Assembly: GCA_963815535.1 (NCBI GenBank)
Contig: CAWFGS010000003.1
Span: 310,001-374,000, forward strand
Direction of reading: 5' to 3'
DNA from: CAWFGS01 sp963815535
Lineage (GTDB): Bacteria > Pseudomonadota > Alphaproteobacteria > Sphingomonadales > Sphingomonadaceae
Length of the DNA stretch: 64,000 bases
This document shows positions 48,471-57,243 of this stretch, piece after piece. The notes under the pieces are model-generated. The model searched no databases. It was not told where the DNA came from and was given only the letters and a program-made list of their open reading frames with translations. Each line of letters opens with the position of its first letter. The stretch's first letter is position 1. The position numbers and the translations under genes are program-made.

Positions 48471-48490
48471 CGCTTCCTTTTCAAAGGAGG
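48471..48490 (-). repeat. Hairpin-like inverted repeat between terminase and portal genes
   Basis: CTTCCTTT and AAAGGAGG (48473-48490) flank TC in the 61-base gap downstream of the terminase stop. Weak stem; the same gap holds the portal ribosome site (AAGGAACC). Confidence 0.45.
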
Positions 48491-48501
48491 GGATCGATCA
48501 G

Positions 48502-49833
48502 TCATAGCGTTCGCACGCGCGGTTCCCGGCGCTGGGCCAGCATCAGTTCGGTCAGCGCCCAGACCAGCGCGTCGGCCCGGTCGGGGCTGCGGCCCGGCCC
48601 TTCGTACCCGCCGCCCGCCATCAGGCCGCACATCTCGTCCTCCAGCCGGTCGAACCGGGCGGCGTGACGGACCCGGCCCGCTTCGTACAAGGCGGCGACC
48701 GGTTCCGCGCGAGCGGACTTGCCGCGGCTGGCAGTGACGAGGCGCACGGGCAGGGCGACATTCGCAGCACGCAGCACGGTGGCCACCAGCGCGCCGCCCT
48801 GGTTGGATTCGGCCACGATACGGTCCGACTGCCACGCCGCATGGGCATCCGCGACGGCATGCGCCCAACGTTCGGGGCTGGCTTTTTCGACCGAACAATC
48901 GGCCAGCACATATGCCGTGCCCGCCGCATTCACGCCCGCCACCACGATGCCGCACGCGTCGCCATGCGCGGTAACCGGGGGATCGACCCCGATCACGATG
49001 CGGGCGAATTGGTGTAAAGCCGGCGTTGCCGCCGCGCCGTCGCGGCATCGATCGAGCGAGGCGCGCGACCACAGCGCGCCTTCCACATCGTCCAGCAATT
49101 CGCCGTCCAGTTCCTGCCGCCCCAGCGTGCTGCCCGCATATTGGCGGCGCATGGCGGCGATGAAGCGGGGCGACAGATCGGCATCGTTGTCGTCCGTCCG
49201 CCCGCGGGTGACGCACACCGTATCGTCGGCGACCAGACGGCGGACCAGCGCCACGGCGCGCGGGGTGGTGGTGACGATGGTGCGCGGATCGTGGCCGAGG
49301 CGCAGGCCGAGCTGCAGATTGTCCCACGCCATCGCGGCGCGATTGCCCGCATCGTCCCATTTCGCCAGTTCGTCGCACCAGGCATGGCTGTGCTGCGGCC
49401 CACGCAGTGATTCGGGCTCGGCGGCGGAATAGAGATACGCCTGCGCCCCGCCGGGCCAGCGCAGCAACCGGCGCGAAGGTTCGAAAGTGGGGCGGTGTTT
49501 GGGTGTCGCCACCGCCAGCAGGCCGCTGTCCCCTTCCACCATAATGGCACGCGCTTCGCCCAGCGACGACGCGACCAGAGCGATCCGGGTGGCGGGATCG
49601 CCTTCCGCCAATGAGCGAACCCATTCGGCACCGGAGCGGGTCTTTCCATAACCACGCCCTGCCATCAGCAGCCAGCTCGACCATGTGCCAGCAGGCGCGA
49701 TCTGTCCGGCGCGCCCGGTCAGTTCCCAATCCCGGTCGAGCGCGGCGCGGTGTTCGCGCGTAAGTATGGTCTGCAGAAAGGCGCGGCCTTCGTCGGAAAA
49801 ATCGGGCAGGGTCGGCATGTCAGACATGGGCAT
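48502..49833 (-). CDS. GTA gp2-like terminase large subunit
   Basis: Packaging ATPase/nuclease. 443 residues from ATG 49833 (MPMSDMPTLPDF). Walker A LLMAGRGYGKTRSGAEW (about residues 55-71), Walker B region AWCDELAKWDD, coupling motif TIVTTTPRA, and RNase H-like nuclease Asp residues in VIGVDPPVTAHGDACGI and APDRADALVWAL-type PDRADALVWALTEL. Frame intact. Overlaps the small-subunit gene by 14 bases. Confidence 0.93.
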   Translation of the reverse strand: MPMSDMPTLPDFSDEGRAFLQTILTREHRAALDRDWELTGRAGQIAPAGTWSSWLLMAGRGYGKTRSGAEWVRSLAEGDPATRIALVASSLGEARAIMVEGDSGLLAVATPKHRPTFEPSRRLLRWPGGAQAYLYSAAEPESLRGPQHSHAWCDELAKWDDAGNRAAMAWDNLQLGLRLGHDPRTIVTTTPRAVALVRRLVADDTVCVTRGRTDDNDADLSPRFIAAMRRQYAGSTLGRQELDGELLDDVEGALWSRASLDRCRDGAAATPALHQFARIVIGVDPPVTAHGDACGIVVAGVNAAGTAYVLADCSVEKASPERWAHAVADAHAAWQSDRIVAESNQGGALVATVLRAANVALPVRLVTASRGKSARAEPVAALYEAGRVRHAARFDRLEDEMCGLMAGGGYEGPGRSPDRADALVWALTELMLAQRREPRVRTL

Positions 49834-50524
49834 CACCTTTCGCCCCTTCTTTCGTCTCGTCTGCCGCGCCCTCTTTCGCGCCCTCCTGTTCCGCCATTTG
49901 CGCGGCAACCTGATTGACCTTCGTGATCAGTTCCCCGATCGCTTTCATTCTGGCCCGATCGGCGCTGTCGTCTTCGACGATCCGCATTTCGGACACGGTC
50001 TTGCGGTGCACGGCGAGCTGGCGGATGGCGTTGGCGACATCGATCTTGCGATCCGTCAGCGTGCCGCGCAGATGCGCCAGCACTTCCATTTCCAGCTCCT
50101 CGTACCCTTCGAACAGGGCGGCGCGCCATTGCCGCGCGAAGTTCGGATTGGTGCGTTTCGCCGTGTAAGCGGTCGCGACGGGAATGCCCGCCTCTTGCGC
50201 GGCCTGGGTTACGTTGGATGTGCGGGTCAGCGCCTTCAGGAATGTCCTGCGCCAATATGAATTTGCCCGGCGCATGGTCGCGGGCGGTTCCGGCGTTCGC
50301 ACCTTGTCCGAAACGATCGTGATCGGTCCGGTCACCGCGCACACCCATGCATCGTCGAACCATTTCGCCCGCTTGCGATAGGCATAGGCGTTCTTGAAAC
50401 TGATATTCGCCCTATCCGCCGCTTCGCGAACGGTCGCCCCGGCGCGCAATGCGGCCAGAAACGGTTTCGTCCACGCGGGCGCTCTACCGACTACCGCGCC
50501 GACGGTCGTGCCGCTTGCCGCCAT
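49820..50524 (-). CDS. Terminase small subunit-like protein with duplicated HTH
   Basis: 234 residues from ATG 50524, with GAGGAGG 7 bases upstream. Two related helix-turn-helix segments: FLAALRAGATVREAADRANI (about residues 23-42) and FLKALTRTSNVTQAAQEAGI (about 95-114), then a helical region and a charged, probably disordered tail rich in Glu/Lys/Ala. Small terminases bind DNA with HTH domains; RcGTA gp1 has a reduced one. First gene of the cluster. Confidence 0.75.
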   Translation of the reverse strand: MAASGTTVGAVVGRAPAWTKPFLAALRAGATVREAADRANISFKNAYAYRKRAKWFDDAWVCAVTGPITIVSDKVRTPEPPATMRRANSYWRRTFLKALTRTSNVTQAAQEAGIPVATAYTAKRTNPNFARQWRAALFEGYEELEMEVLAHLRGTLTDRKIDVANAIRQLAVHRKTVSEMRIVEDDSADRARMKAIGELITKVNQVAAQMAEQEGAKEGAADETKEGAKGDAHV

Positions 50525-50625
50525 ATCCGCCTCCTCGATTGTGTGTGATGGATCGCGATGAAAGCAGTGCATCGGGGAGGGCGCCTCGCCCGTTCCGTCG
50601 AATCACACTATCGCGATGTTCCCGT

Positions 50626-50654
50626 TGTCTAACCAATGAGCGTGACAATGTCAA
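50626..50654 (-). promoter_or_regulatory. Candidate promoter of the GTA cluster
   Basis: On the minus strand TTGACA (50654-50649), 17 bases, TAGACA (50631-50626), about 100 bases before the first GTA gene. The -35 box overlaps TGACA-A-TGTCA (50643-50653), a perfect palindrome that could bind a repressor. The -10 match is poor, so this is tentative. Confidence 0.35.
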
Positions 50655-50819
50655 TGGTAAATAACCAAATAGGATAATTACGGTTTGCGTAGATGGCCAC
50701 GCTCGGAGTGGCGCGGTCCCGTGAAGCCATCGTGGGCCTCTGCGCGAAACGCCTTCTTCACCTTGAGCGCGATACGCAAACCCCCTACCCGGCTGCAACG
50801 ACCAGGGGATGACACGACG

Positions 50820-51473
50820 ATGCTGCGAAGCCTGTACAATTGGACCCTGTCCAAAGCGAGCCATCCCCATGCCGTGGGCTGGTTGGCGTTTTTCTGTTTC
50901 ATCGAATCGAGCTTCTTCCCGATTCCGCCCCATCCGTTGCTGGGTCTGATGTGTCTGGCGCAGCCGGACCGGGCGATCCGGTTCGCTGTCATCGCGGTGG
51001 TCGCGTCCGTGCTGGGCGCATTGCTGGGCTATGCGATCGGGTGGGGGCTGTACGATTCGATCGGGCAGCAGCTGATCGATGCGCTGGGCCTGACGGACGG
51101 TTTCCCGGTCGCGGCCTGCACCTTGCGCGAATTCGGGGCGGAGGCGGTGATCTTCGCCGCGATGACGCCCGTCCCCTACAAATTGCTGACCATCACGGCC
51201 GGGTTCATCGAAATGGATCTGTTCACTTTCATCTGGGCCAGCGTGGTCGGCCGTTCGATGATATTCCTGACCGTGGGCATCGCGTTCCGCGTGTTCGGCG
51301 CGCCGATCAAGCGGGTGATCGACAAATATCTGGGACTGCTGACGACGTTCTTCGCCGTGCTGATCGTGGGCGGCGTATTCGCGGTGACCCTGCTGGGCGG
51401 GGGGAAAGAGAACGTGACGACCGACGCATCAAAGGGGGGATGCGCGGCCGCCACGTCGGTCGCTCGCCCGTAA
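50820..51473 (+). CDS. VTT/YqaA-type membrane protein (DedA superfamily)
   Basis: 217-residue inner-membrane protein with 4-5 helices. FFCFIESSFFPIPPHPLLGL and AVIFAAMTPVPYKLLTITAG are the two re-entrant loops typical of the VTT/SNARE-associated family, whose members move lipids across membranes. Start ATG 50820 with AGGGGA upstream. Divergent from the GTA cluster. Confidence 0.85.
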   Translation: MLRSLYNWTLSKASHPHAVGWLAFFCFIESSFFPIPPHPLLGLMCLAQPDRAIRFAVIAVVASVLGALLGYAIGWGLYDSIGQQLIDALGLTDGFPVAACTLREFGAEAVIFAAMTPVPYKLLTITAGFIEMDLFTFIWASVVGRSMIFLTVGIAFRVFGAPIKRVIDKYLGLLTTFFAVLIVGGVFAVTLLGGGKENVTTDASKGGCAAATSVARP

Positions 51474-51582
51474 AGGCGGCAGCGCCGGCGAACCCACTAG
51501 GGAGGGGGAGAAGGTGTTCGCCAGCGTAACGAAAATGCGTAACTGAAATGCGGCTCTGAAAAGCTGCTTTGAATCGCGGCTC

Positions 51583-51792
51583 CTACATCGCGGCCATGAT
51601 ATGCGGTGCTTTGGCGGCGATGATGCCCGCCATCGATGCCAGCGCGAAACCCATTCCCATCAGCATGATGACGGTCCCTTGCGTGCGGGACGGGGCCAGG
51701 GTGCGAGCGCGCGCCCCGACCGGGGCGGCGGTGTTCGCGGACGCCGCCATGTTGGCGGTTGCAAGGTCGGAAAGAACGGGGTGGTTGATCAT
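51583..51792 (-). CDS. Small hypothetical membrane protein
   Basis: 69 residues, with a hydrophobic helix near the C-terminus (VIMLMGMGFALASMAGIIAA). ATG 51792 has AAGGAG 11 bases upstream on the minus strand, which supports a real gene. No family recognised; isolated between convergent neighbours. Confidence 0.5.
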   Translation of the reverse strand: MINHPVLSDLATANMAASANTAAPVGARARTLAPSRTQGTVIMLMGMGFALASMAGIIAAKAPHIMAAM

Positions 51793-51878
51793 CGGGCGGC
51801 TCCTTGAATGGGGTTACATCAACCAGTTCGCGCCGAGCCGGCGAAAGGTTACACACCCCCGCTTTCAGGCCCCATCCG

Positions 51879-52307
51879 TCAACTTTCGAACGCAACCTCC
51901 AGAGAAATATCCGCCGTCAGCAGCTTCGAAATCGGGCAGTTCGCCTTGGCTTCTTTCGCCAGTTCCGTGAACTTCGCCGCGTCGATATCCGGAACCGTGC
52001 CGGTCACGGTCAAGTCGCTGCGGGTCACCTTGAACCCGTCGCCATCCTTCTCCAGCGTGACGGTTGCCGTGCTGTCCAGCGAGCCTTGCTCATGCCCCGC
52101 CTTGGCCAGAGCGAAACTGAGCGCCATCGTGAAACAGCTGGCATGCGCGGCGGCGACCAGCTCTTCGGGATTGGTCCCCGCCGCATCTTCGAAGCGGGTC
52201 TGAAAGCCATAGGGCTGATCGGCAAGCGCGCCGGAGGCAGTGCTGACATGCCCCTTCCCATCCTTGCCCAAACCTTCGTATTTCGCAGATGCCGTGTTGG
52301 TGGTCAT
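51879..52307 (-). CDS. osmC: OsmC-family peroxiredoxin-like protein
   Basis: 142-residue cytoplasmic peroxide reductase. MTTNTASAKYEGLGKDGKGH, the resolving-site region NPEELVAAAHASCFTMALSF with Cys near residue 58, and a second Cys in AKANCPISKLL (near 125), the OsmC two-Cys pattern. Start ATG 52307 with GGAGACAA 4-10 bases upstream. Confidence 0.92.
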   Translation of the reverse strand: MTTNTASAKYEGLGKDGKGHVSTASGALADQPYGFQTRFEDAAGTNPEELVAAAHASCFTMALSFALAKAGHEQGSLDSTATVTLEKDGDGFKVTRSDLTVTGTVPDIDAAKFTELAKEAKANCPISKLLTADISLEVAFES

Positions 52308-52378
52308 AAATTGTCTCCTTTGGTTAGGAGACGCCCACGGACGTCGGCGGGTTCCGGCGACCCCCCGACAAACCGCGA

Positions 52379-53629
52379 TTACGTAACCGCCGCGCGGGCC
52401 AGAAACTCCGGCTGGTTCCATGCGCGCGTCGCCATGATATCGGCCAGCGCCAATGCGGTTCTCACCACATCTTCGTACCCGATATAGGCAGGTGCAAGGC
52501 CGAAACGCAGGATGTCGGGCGCGCGGAAATCGCCGATGATGCCGCGAGCGATCAGGGCCTGACAAATGGGGTAGGCGTGTTCGTGAGCGTAGGAGAGCTG
52601 GCTGCCGCGTTCCACCGGGTCGCCCGGACCGACGGGCCTAAGTTCGGGGCATAGCGCGTCCATGCATGCGCGGAAGAATTCCGACAATGCGCGCGATTTG
52701 GCGACCAGCGCGTCCATCCCGATGCCCGCCATCAGATCGACGCCCGCTTCCAACGCGGTCAGCCCCAAGATGCCCGGCGTGCCCGCCATCAGACGCGTGA
52801 TGCCGGGCGCGGGGCGATAATCGTCGTCGAAAGCGAAGGGCGCGGCGTGGCCCATCCAGCCGCTGAGCGGTTGGTGCAATCGATCGTGATGGCGCGCGGC
52901 GACATAGGCGAAGGCGGGCGCGCCCGGGCCGCCATTCAGATATTTATAACCGCACCCGACTGCGAAATCGACATTGGCAGCCGTCAGATCGACCGGCACC
53001 GCGCCGCAGCTGTGCGACAGATCCCACAGCACCAGCGCGCCCTTCGCCTGCGCCGCGGCGGTCAGCGCCGCCATGTCGCGCATCCGGCCGGTTTTGTAAT
53101 GCACATGGGTCAGCAACAATAAAGCGACGTCGCCATCCTCATCGGCGTCCAGCGCCGCGACGATATCGTCGGGATCGGCCAGCCGCTGCCGCGCCAGCCC
53201 CTGCGTTTCCAGACCCTGGATCATATACAGATCGGTCGGGAAATTGCCCGGTTCGGACACGATCACATTGCGGCCCCCCTGCATTTGCAGCGCGGCGGCG
53301 ATCAGTTTGAACAGATTGACGGAAACGGTATCGCACGCGATCACCTCGTCCGCGCCAGCGCCGATGAGCGGGGCGATTTTCGCACCCACGCGGCGCGGCA
53401 TCGTGAACCAGTCCCCGCCATGCGGCGTCGGGTTCCAGCTGCGGATCAGATCCGCGCCCCATTCGCGGTGCATGACATGGGCGATGCGATCGGGCGTCGC
53501 CTTGGGCAGCGGACCCAGCGAATTGCCATCGAGATAGGTGACGCCCGGCGGCAGCGCGAACAGATCGCGCGCCCCGCGCAACGGATCGGCGGCGTCCAGC
53601 GCGCGGGCTTCGTCCAGCCAGTCCATCAT
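52379..53629 (-). CDS. kynU: Kynureninase
   Basis: PLP enzyme cleaving kynurenine to anthranilate and alanine. 416 residues, start ATG 53629 (MMDWLDEARALDAADP) overlapping the kynB stop. Motifs: YLDGNSLGPLP, HGGDWFTMPRRVG, WDLSHSCGAVPVDL, PLP-lysine GCGYKYLNGGPGAPAF, and GWMGHAAPFAF. The operon lacks tryptophan dioxygenase in this window. Confidence 0.95.
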   Translation of the reverse strand: MMDWLDEARALDAADPLRGARDLFALPPGVTYLDGNSLGPLPKATPDRIAHVMHREWGADLIRSWNPTPHGGDWFTMPRRVGAKIAPLIGAGADEVIACDTVSVNLFKLIAAALQMQGGRNVIVSEPGNFPTDLYMIQGLETQGLARQRLADPDDIVAALDADEDGDVALLLLTHVHYKTGRMRDMAALTAAAQAKGALVLWDLSHSCGAVPVDLTAANVDFAVGCGYKYLNGGPGAPAFAYVAARHHDRLHQPLSGWMGHAAPFAFDDDYRPAPGITRLMAGTPGILGLTALEAGVDLMAGIGMDALVAKSRALSEFFRACMDALCPELRPVGPGDPVERGSQLSYAHEHAYPICQALIARGIIGDFRAPDILRFGLAPAYIGYEDVVRTALALADIMATRAWNQPEFLARAAVT

Positions 53630-54301
53630 AATTCGCGCAGGATCGCACGGCACAGGCCCGCATCGCCGCCCGCGATCTTTATCGGCAGCGCGATCAGTTC
53701 GTACCGGCCGGGCGGCACATCATCCAGCACCAGCCCTTCCAATATCCGCATATCCGCCGCCAGCACGGCCTTATGCGCGGCGATGATTTTCGAATTCCTG
53801 CGGATCGACCGACGGCGCATCCGTTCCGATCAGCACGACGCCCTGATCCGCCAGGAAGCGGATGGTTTCAGGCGCTATGGCAGTGAAATCCGCGTCCCAA
53901 TCAGCGTGTGGAAACTGCGCGAACGTCCGCACCAGCACCCGTGTCGCGCCATCGAGCGGCGGCAAGTCGGCGACCGTCACTGCCCCTTGCGCTCCGCGTG
54001 CATCGACCACCAGACATTCGCCCAGATACGCATCGAGCGCGACTGCCGCGATGTCCGCCCCGCCCGCATCGTAATGCAGCGGCGCGTCACCATGCGTGCC
54101 CGAATGCGTGCTCATCGTCAGGCGCCCGACATTGACGGGCGAACCCGCCGCCATCGACCAGCTTTGCTCGACGCGGAAAGCCGTATCGCCGGGCCATACG
54201 GGCAGATCGGGGCGCAGCGTCTGGGAAATGTCCCACACGCGCCGAATGGATAGCGCCGATGGCGGGGAGGCTGGGGTTGGCGGGAAGGGCGGGGCCGTCA
54301 C
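53626..54301 (-). CDS. kynB: Kynurenine formamidase (one extra base)
   Basis: Cyclase-like metal hydrolase (N-formylkynurenine to kynurenine). RVWDISQTLRPDLPVWPGDT, STHSGTHGDAPLHYDAGGAD (metal ligands HSGTHGD.P) and PPGRYELIALPIKIAGGDA. Frame slips near 53787; one base fewer gives 224 residues. The GTG at 54301 overlaps the DUF4112 stop; an internal GTG at 54238 is an alternative start. Coupled with kynU. Confidence 0.92.
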
Positions 54302-54717
54302 CCTTCGATAATCCGCGTTTCGGGATGATGTTTGTCGAGGTGTTTGCGGATGATCCGCAGATTGCGGGTGTTGGACCGGAAAACGAGGTCGGCGGCATCG
54401 CCCAGCAGCGGGACCGCGCCGATGACCGTGTCCACCGCGACATTGCCGATCATGCGCGCGATCTTCCATTTCGGCAGGCCCAGATTGCGCGCCTCCCACA
54501 CGATATAGCTGCCCAGCGCCGTCGTCACGATATCGCCCAGCACCGGGATCAGGCCGATGACGGAATCGAGCCCGATCGGGTAATTCGTGCCCGGTATGGT
54601 GAAACTGCGTTCCAGCAGATGCTCCATCGCCTCCACCCGCGCGCGAATGGCTTGCGGATCGCGCCCGGTCGGCAGGGCGAACTGCATTTTCTGGGGGCCG
54701 GGGTCGTTCGCGTTCAT
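54298..54717 (-). CDS. DUF4112 family membrane protein
   Basis: 139 residues. GLDSVIGLIPVLGDIVTTAL and DTVIGAVPLLGDAADLVFRS are two similar hydrophobic segments, the DUF4112 hallmark. Function unknown. Its stop overlaps the kynB GTG start, so it lies first in a DUF4112-kynB-kynU transcript; whether this is functional or chance is unclear. Confidence 0.8.
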   Translation of the reverse strand: MNANDPGPQKMQFALPTGRDPQAIRARVEAMEHLLERSFTIPGTNYPIGLDSVIGLIPVLGDIVTTALGSYIVWEARNLGLPKWKIARMIGNVAVDTVIGAVPLLGDAADLVFRSNTRNLRIIRKHLDKHHPETRIIEG

Positions 54718-54773
54718 CGGATTTCTTTCGATTGTCGTTCCCGCCGTTCGTTCGGGCCTGTCATTCCAGCCTA

Positions 54774-56282
54774 TCATTCGGGCCGCCGCGACAGGGGAAA
54801 CAGCGGATGGATGGCCCATGGGTTTTCGACGAAGCCGGTGATGTCGCCGCGCACCAGCGACCAGCGGATCGGGGCGCCCAGCGGAATAAACACGTTTTCA
54901 CGGGTCAGTGCAATTTCCGCCTGCGCCCACAGCGCCTCGCGTTCGGGAGTGGCGACGGTCGTCAGCGCCCGGCTGACGATATCGTCGGCTTCCGCCGAAC
55001 AGATCGCGATCCGGGCGGTGCAGGTGAACTGGTTCAGGAACCAGCGGGCATGGCCGAACCGGGCGACGCGGTCGATCCAGATCAGCTCCACCGCCTGTTC
55101 GCGGTCCGCAATATCGACCATTTGCGCCGTCACGCCGATGGCGGCCCAATCGCCGCGCAGCCGTTCGAACACGGTGGTCGTGCCCGGCCCAGTCGGCATG
55201 GCGACCCGGATGGTGGCCGCGCGGCCCGTCTCCGCCGTCCAGCGGGCGATCCGGGCGCGGGCGATATCCTGCCGCTGTGTCAGCGACAGATCCGCCCAGC
55301 GTTCCCCGACCGCGCCCGTATCGCCGGGCAGGCCGGGATTGACCATCCGCGTGGTCGGCACCCAACCGCCCAGATTGAACGGCGCGATGGCGGCATCGCG
55401 ATCCACCGCCATCGACAGCGCCTCACGCAAGGCGGGCGTCGCGGTCAGCGGCGCCCCGCCGCCATCACCGCCATTGCCGCCATTGTCGCGCAGGGCGAAG
55501 CCGAACAGGCCGAACGCGCCGTCCAGCCGCACCGTGCCGCGCGACAGGGGGCCGGTGTCGGCCATCGGCAGATGCGCGATATGGCCGTTCAGAACCAGAT
55601 CGACTGCACCCTGGTCGAACATGGCGAGCGCGGTCGGCGCGTCTTCAATCCGCACGGTGACGGGGCGGTAATCGTCCGCCCAGTCGTCTTCCTGCGGCAA
55701 GCCTCTGGTCGCGGGCGCCAGCGCAGTCAGCAGCAGGCCGCCCGGCCGCTCGTCCAGCGCCATCGGCCCGATGCCGGCCCGCCTGTCGCGCAGGCCGAGT
55801 TCCGGCTGGGCCAGCAATTGCAAAAAATCGGGCATCGGGGATTTGAGCTGGAATTCCACCACGCGGCCCGCCCGCGCGACCACGTCATCGACGATGGACA
55901 GATCCCGGCCCAGGCTGGTTCCATCGAGCTGCGTCATCATGGTCAAAAAACGCGCCCGCACCGCACGCGAGGTAATGTCGCGCCCATCCGGCCATTGCGC
56001 GTCGCGCAGCCGGAAGATGTAGCTTTGCCCGTCTTCGGTCACGATCCAGCGTTCGGCGATGGCGGGGACGACTGCGCCCGCCGCATCCAGCGTCACCAGC
56101 CCTTCGGCCGTGGCGGCGCGCAGATGCTGCCCGGTGGAGGAAAGCCGCAGACCGGTTTCGCGCACGGCGTCGGGCGATCCGATGATGGCGATATCCACGC
56201 GCGTTTCGTCCGGCCCGGCCCCGCATGCGCCCAGCACGGTCATACAAACACTTGTCAGAAAAAGCCGCCAGCCCGATGCCAT
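54774..56282 (-). CDS. Solitary ABC-type oligopeptide solute-binding lipoprotein (SBP_bac_5)
   Basis: 502 residues with a lipobox (TVLGAC) at the N-terminus. AEGLVTLDAAGAVVPAIAER, DGQSYIFRLRDAQWPDGRDI and GDWAAIGVTAQMVDIADREQ follow the family 5 layout. Unusually there are no permease or ATPase genes beside it, so it may work with a remote transporter or as a sensor. Frame intact. Confidence 0.82.
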   Translation of the reverse strand: MASGWRLFLTSVCMTVLGACGAGPDETRVDIAIIGSPDAVRETGLRLSSTGQHLRAATAEGLVTLDAAGAVVPAIAERWIVTEDGQSYIFRLRDAQWPDGRDITSRAVRARFLTMMTQLDGTSLGRDLSIVDDVVARAGRVVEFQLKSPMPDFLQLLAQPELGLRDRRAGIGPMALDERPGGLLLTALAPATRGLPQEDDWADDYRPVTVRIEDAPTALAMFDQGAVDLVLNGHIAHLPMADTGPLSRGTVRLDGAFGLFGFALRDNGGNGGDGGGAPLTATPALREALSMAVDRDAAIAPFNLGGWVPTTRMVNPGLPGDTGAVGERWADLSLTQRQDIARARIARWTAETGRAATIRVAMPTGPGTTTVFERLRGDWAAIGVTAQMVDIADREQAVELIWIDRVARFGHARWFLNQFTCTARIAICSAEADDIVSRALTTVATPEREALWAQAEIALTRENVFIPLGAPIRWSLVRGDITGFVENPWAIHPLFPLSRRPE

Positions 56283-56319
56283 CCGCGCGGCGTAGCAGCT
56301 TGGCGCGAATAGGGCTGCG

Positions 56320-56694
56320 TTAAATTTTACGCAGACGTGCGGGCGCGTCGGGATCGACCGGCGTGGTTTTCACGCGCGGGGTATAGATATTGGTGACGGC
56401 CTGGGGATCGCCCACGGGCGCGCGGGCCAGTTTGGGATCGATCGTATCGGCGAAGGCCACGCCGCAGCGATTGTCCTGCACCCACGCGATGGAACCGCGC
56501 ACGTCGCCGATATTTTTCAGCCCGACCACCACGGCATCGCCGCGTTGCAGTTTGAAATCCCCTTCCGCCATCATGCCGCCGGCGGACAGGTTGCGGACTT
56601 TCACGCGCTGGCCTTCCGCCGCGTCCGACAGGCGCAGTTCGGCCAGCAGAAACAGGCTGTCGCGCGAGATATGGCGGGTTTCGACGGCAGACAT
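56320..56694 (-). CDS. PilZ domain protein
   Basis: 124 residues; a c-di-GMP-binding PilZ domain over residues about 5-90 with the D/NxSxxG motif NLSAGGMMAEG and GLKNIGDVRGSIAWVQDNRC. The N-terminal RxxxR motif is not clean (RHISRDSLF), so binding is unproven. Starts MSAVETRHIS. Confidence 0.8.
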   Translation of the reverse strand: MSAVETRHISRDSLFLLAELRLSDAAEGQRVKVRNLSAGGMMAEGDFKLQRGDAVVVGLKNIGDVRGSIAWVQDNRCGVAFADTIDPKLARAPVGDPQAVTNIYTPRVKTTPVDPDAPARLRKI

Positions 56695-56790
56695 GGGCGG
56701 AAATTTTTCCTGTTCGGGCGTAAGTTCGTGGCGTTCGATGGAATTAGCGGGTCGATGATAAAAAACCGTTAAGCGTAATCCAGCAAACGA

Positions 56791-57243
56791 TTAATCGTCG
56801 CGCGAGATTTTCTCGCGTCGTTCGTGCGCCTCTTGCGCTTCCACCGTCATGGTCGCCACCGGGCGGGCCATCAACCGGCCCAGACCGATCGGATCGCCGG
56901 TCACCTGGCAATAGCCATATTCGCCATCGTCCAGCCGCCGCAACGCCGCGTCGATCTTCGCGACCAATTTGCGCTGCCGGTCTCTGGTGCGAAGTTCTAG
57001 CCCCCATTCGGTTTCGCTCGACGCGCGATCGTTCGCGTCGGGTTCGCGCAAGGGTTCCTGCTGCAGCGATTGCAACGTCTGCCCGGCGGCCGCGTGAATC
57101 GAACTTTTCCATTCGCGCAGCAAAGCGCCGAAATAATCGCGCTGCGCCCGGTTCATATAGGGTTCGTCCGCGCTGGGCACATAATCGTCTGCCAGCGCGC
57201 GCTTGGCCTGTTCCAGAACGTCGGTTTCGCGTGGATTGGTCAT
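56791..57243 (-). CDS. dksA: RNA polymerase-binding protein DksA
   Basis: 150 residues; acts with ppGpp at RNA polymerase's secondary channel. MNRAQRDYFGALLREWKSSI, the coiled-coil tip region with DANDRASSETEW, and ALRRLDDGEYGYCQVTGDPI, GLGRLMARPVATMTVEAQEA. The zinc site keeps only one Cys (YCQVTG), as in the Cys-poor alphaproteobacterial DksA. Start ATG 57243. Confidence 0.92.
   Translation of the reverse strand: MTNPRETDVLEQAKRALADDYVPSADEPYMNRAQRDYFGALLREWKSSIHAAAGQTLQSLQQEPLREPDANDRASSETEWGLELRTRDRQRKLVAKIDAALRRLDDGEYGYCQVTGDPIGLGRLMARPVATMTVEAQEAHERREKISRDD

Noticed and set aside
35713..50524. Active prophage
   Set aside because: No integrase, repressor, replication or lysis genes and no direct repeats noticed at the ends; gene order matches a GTA.
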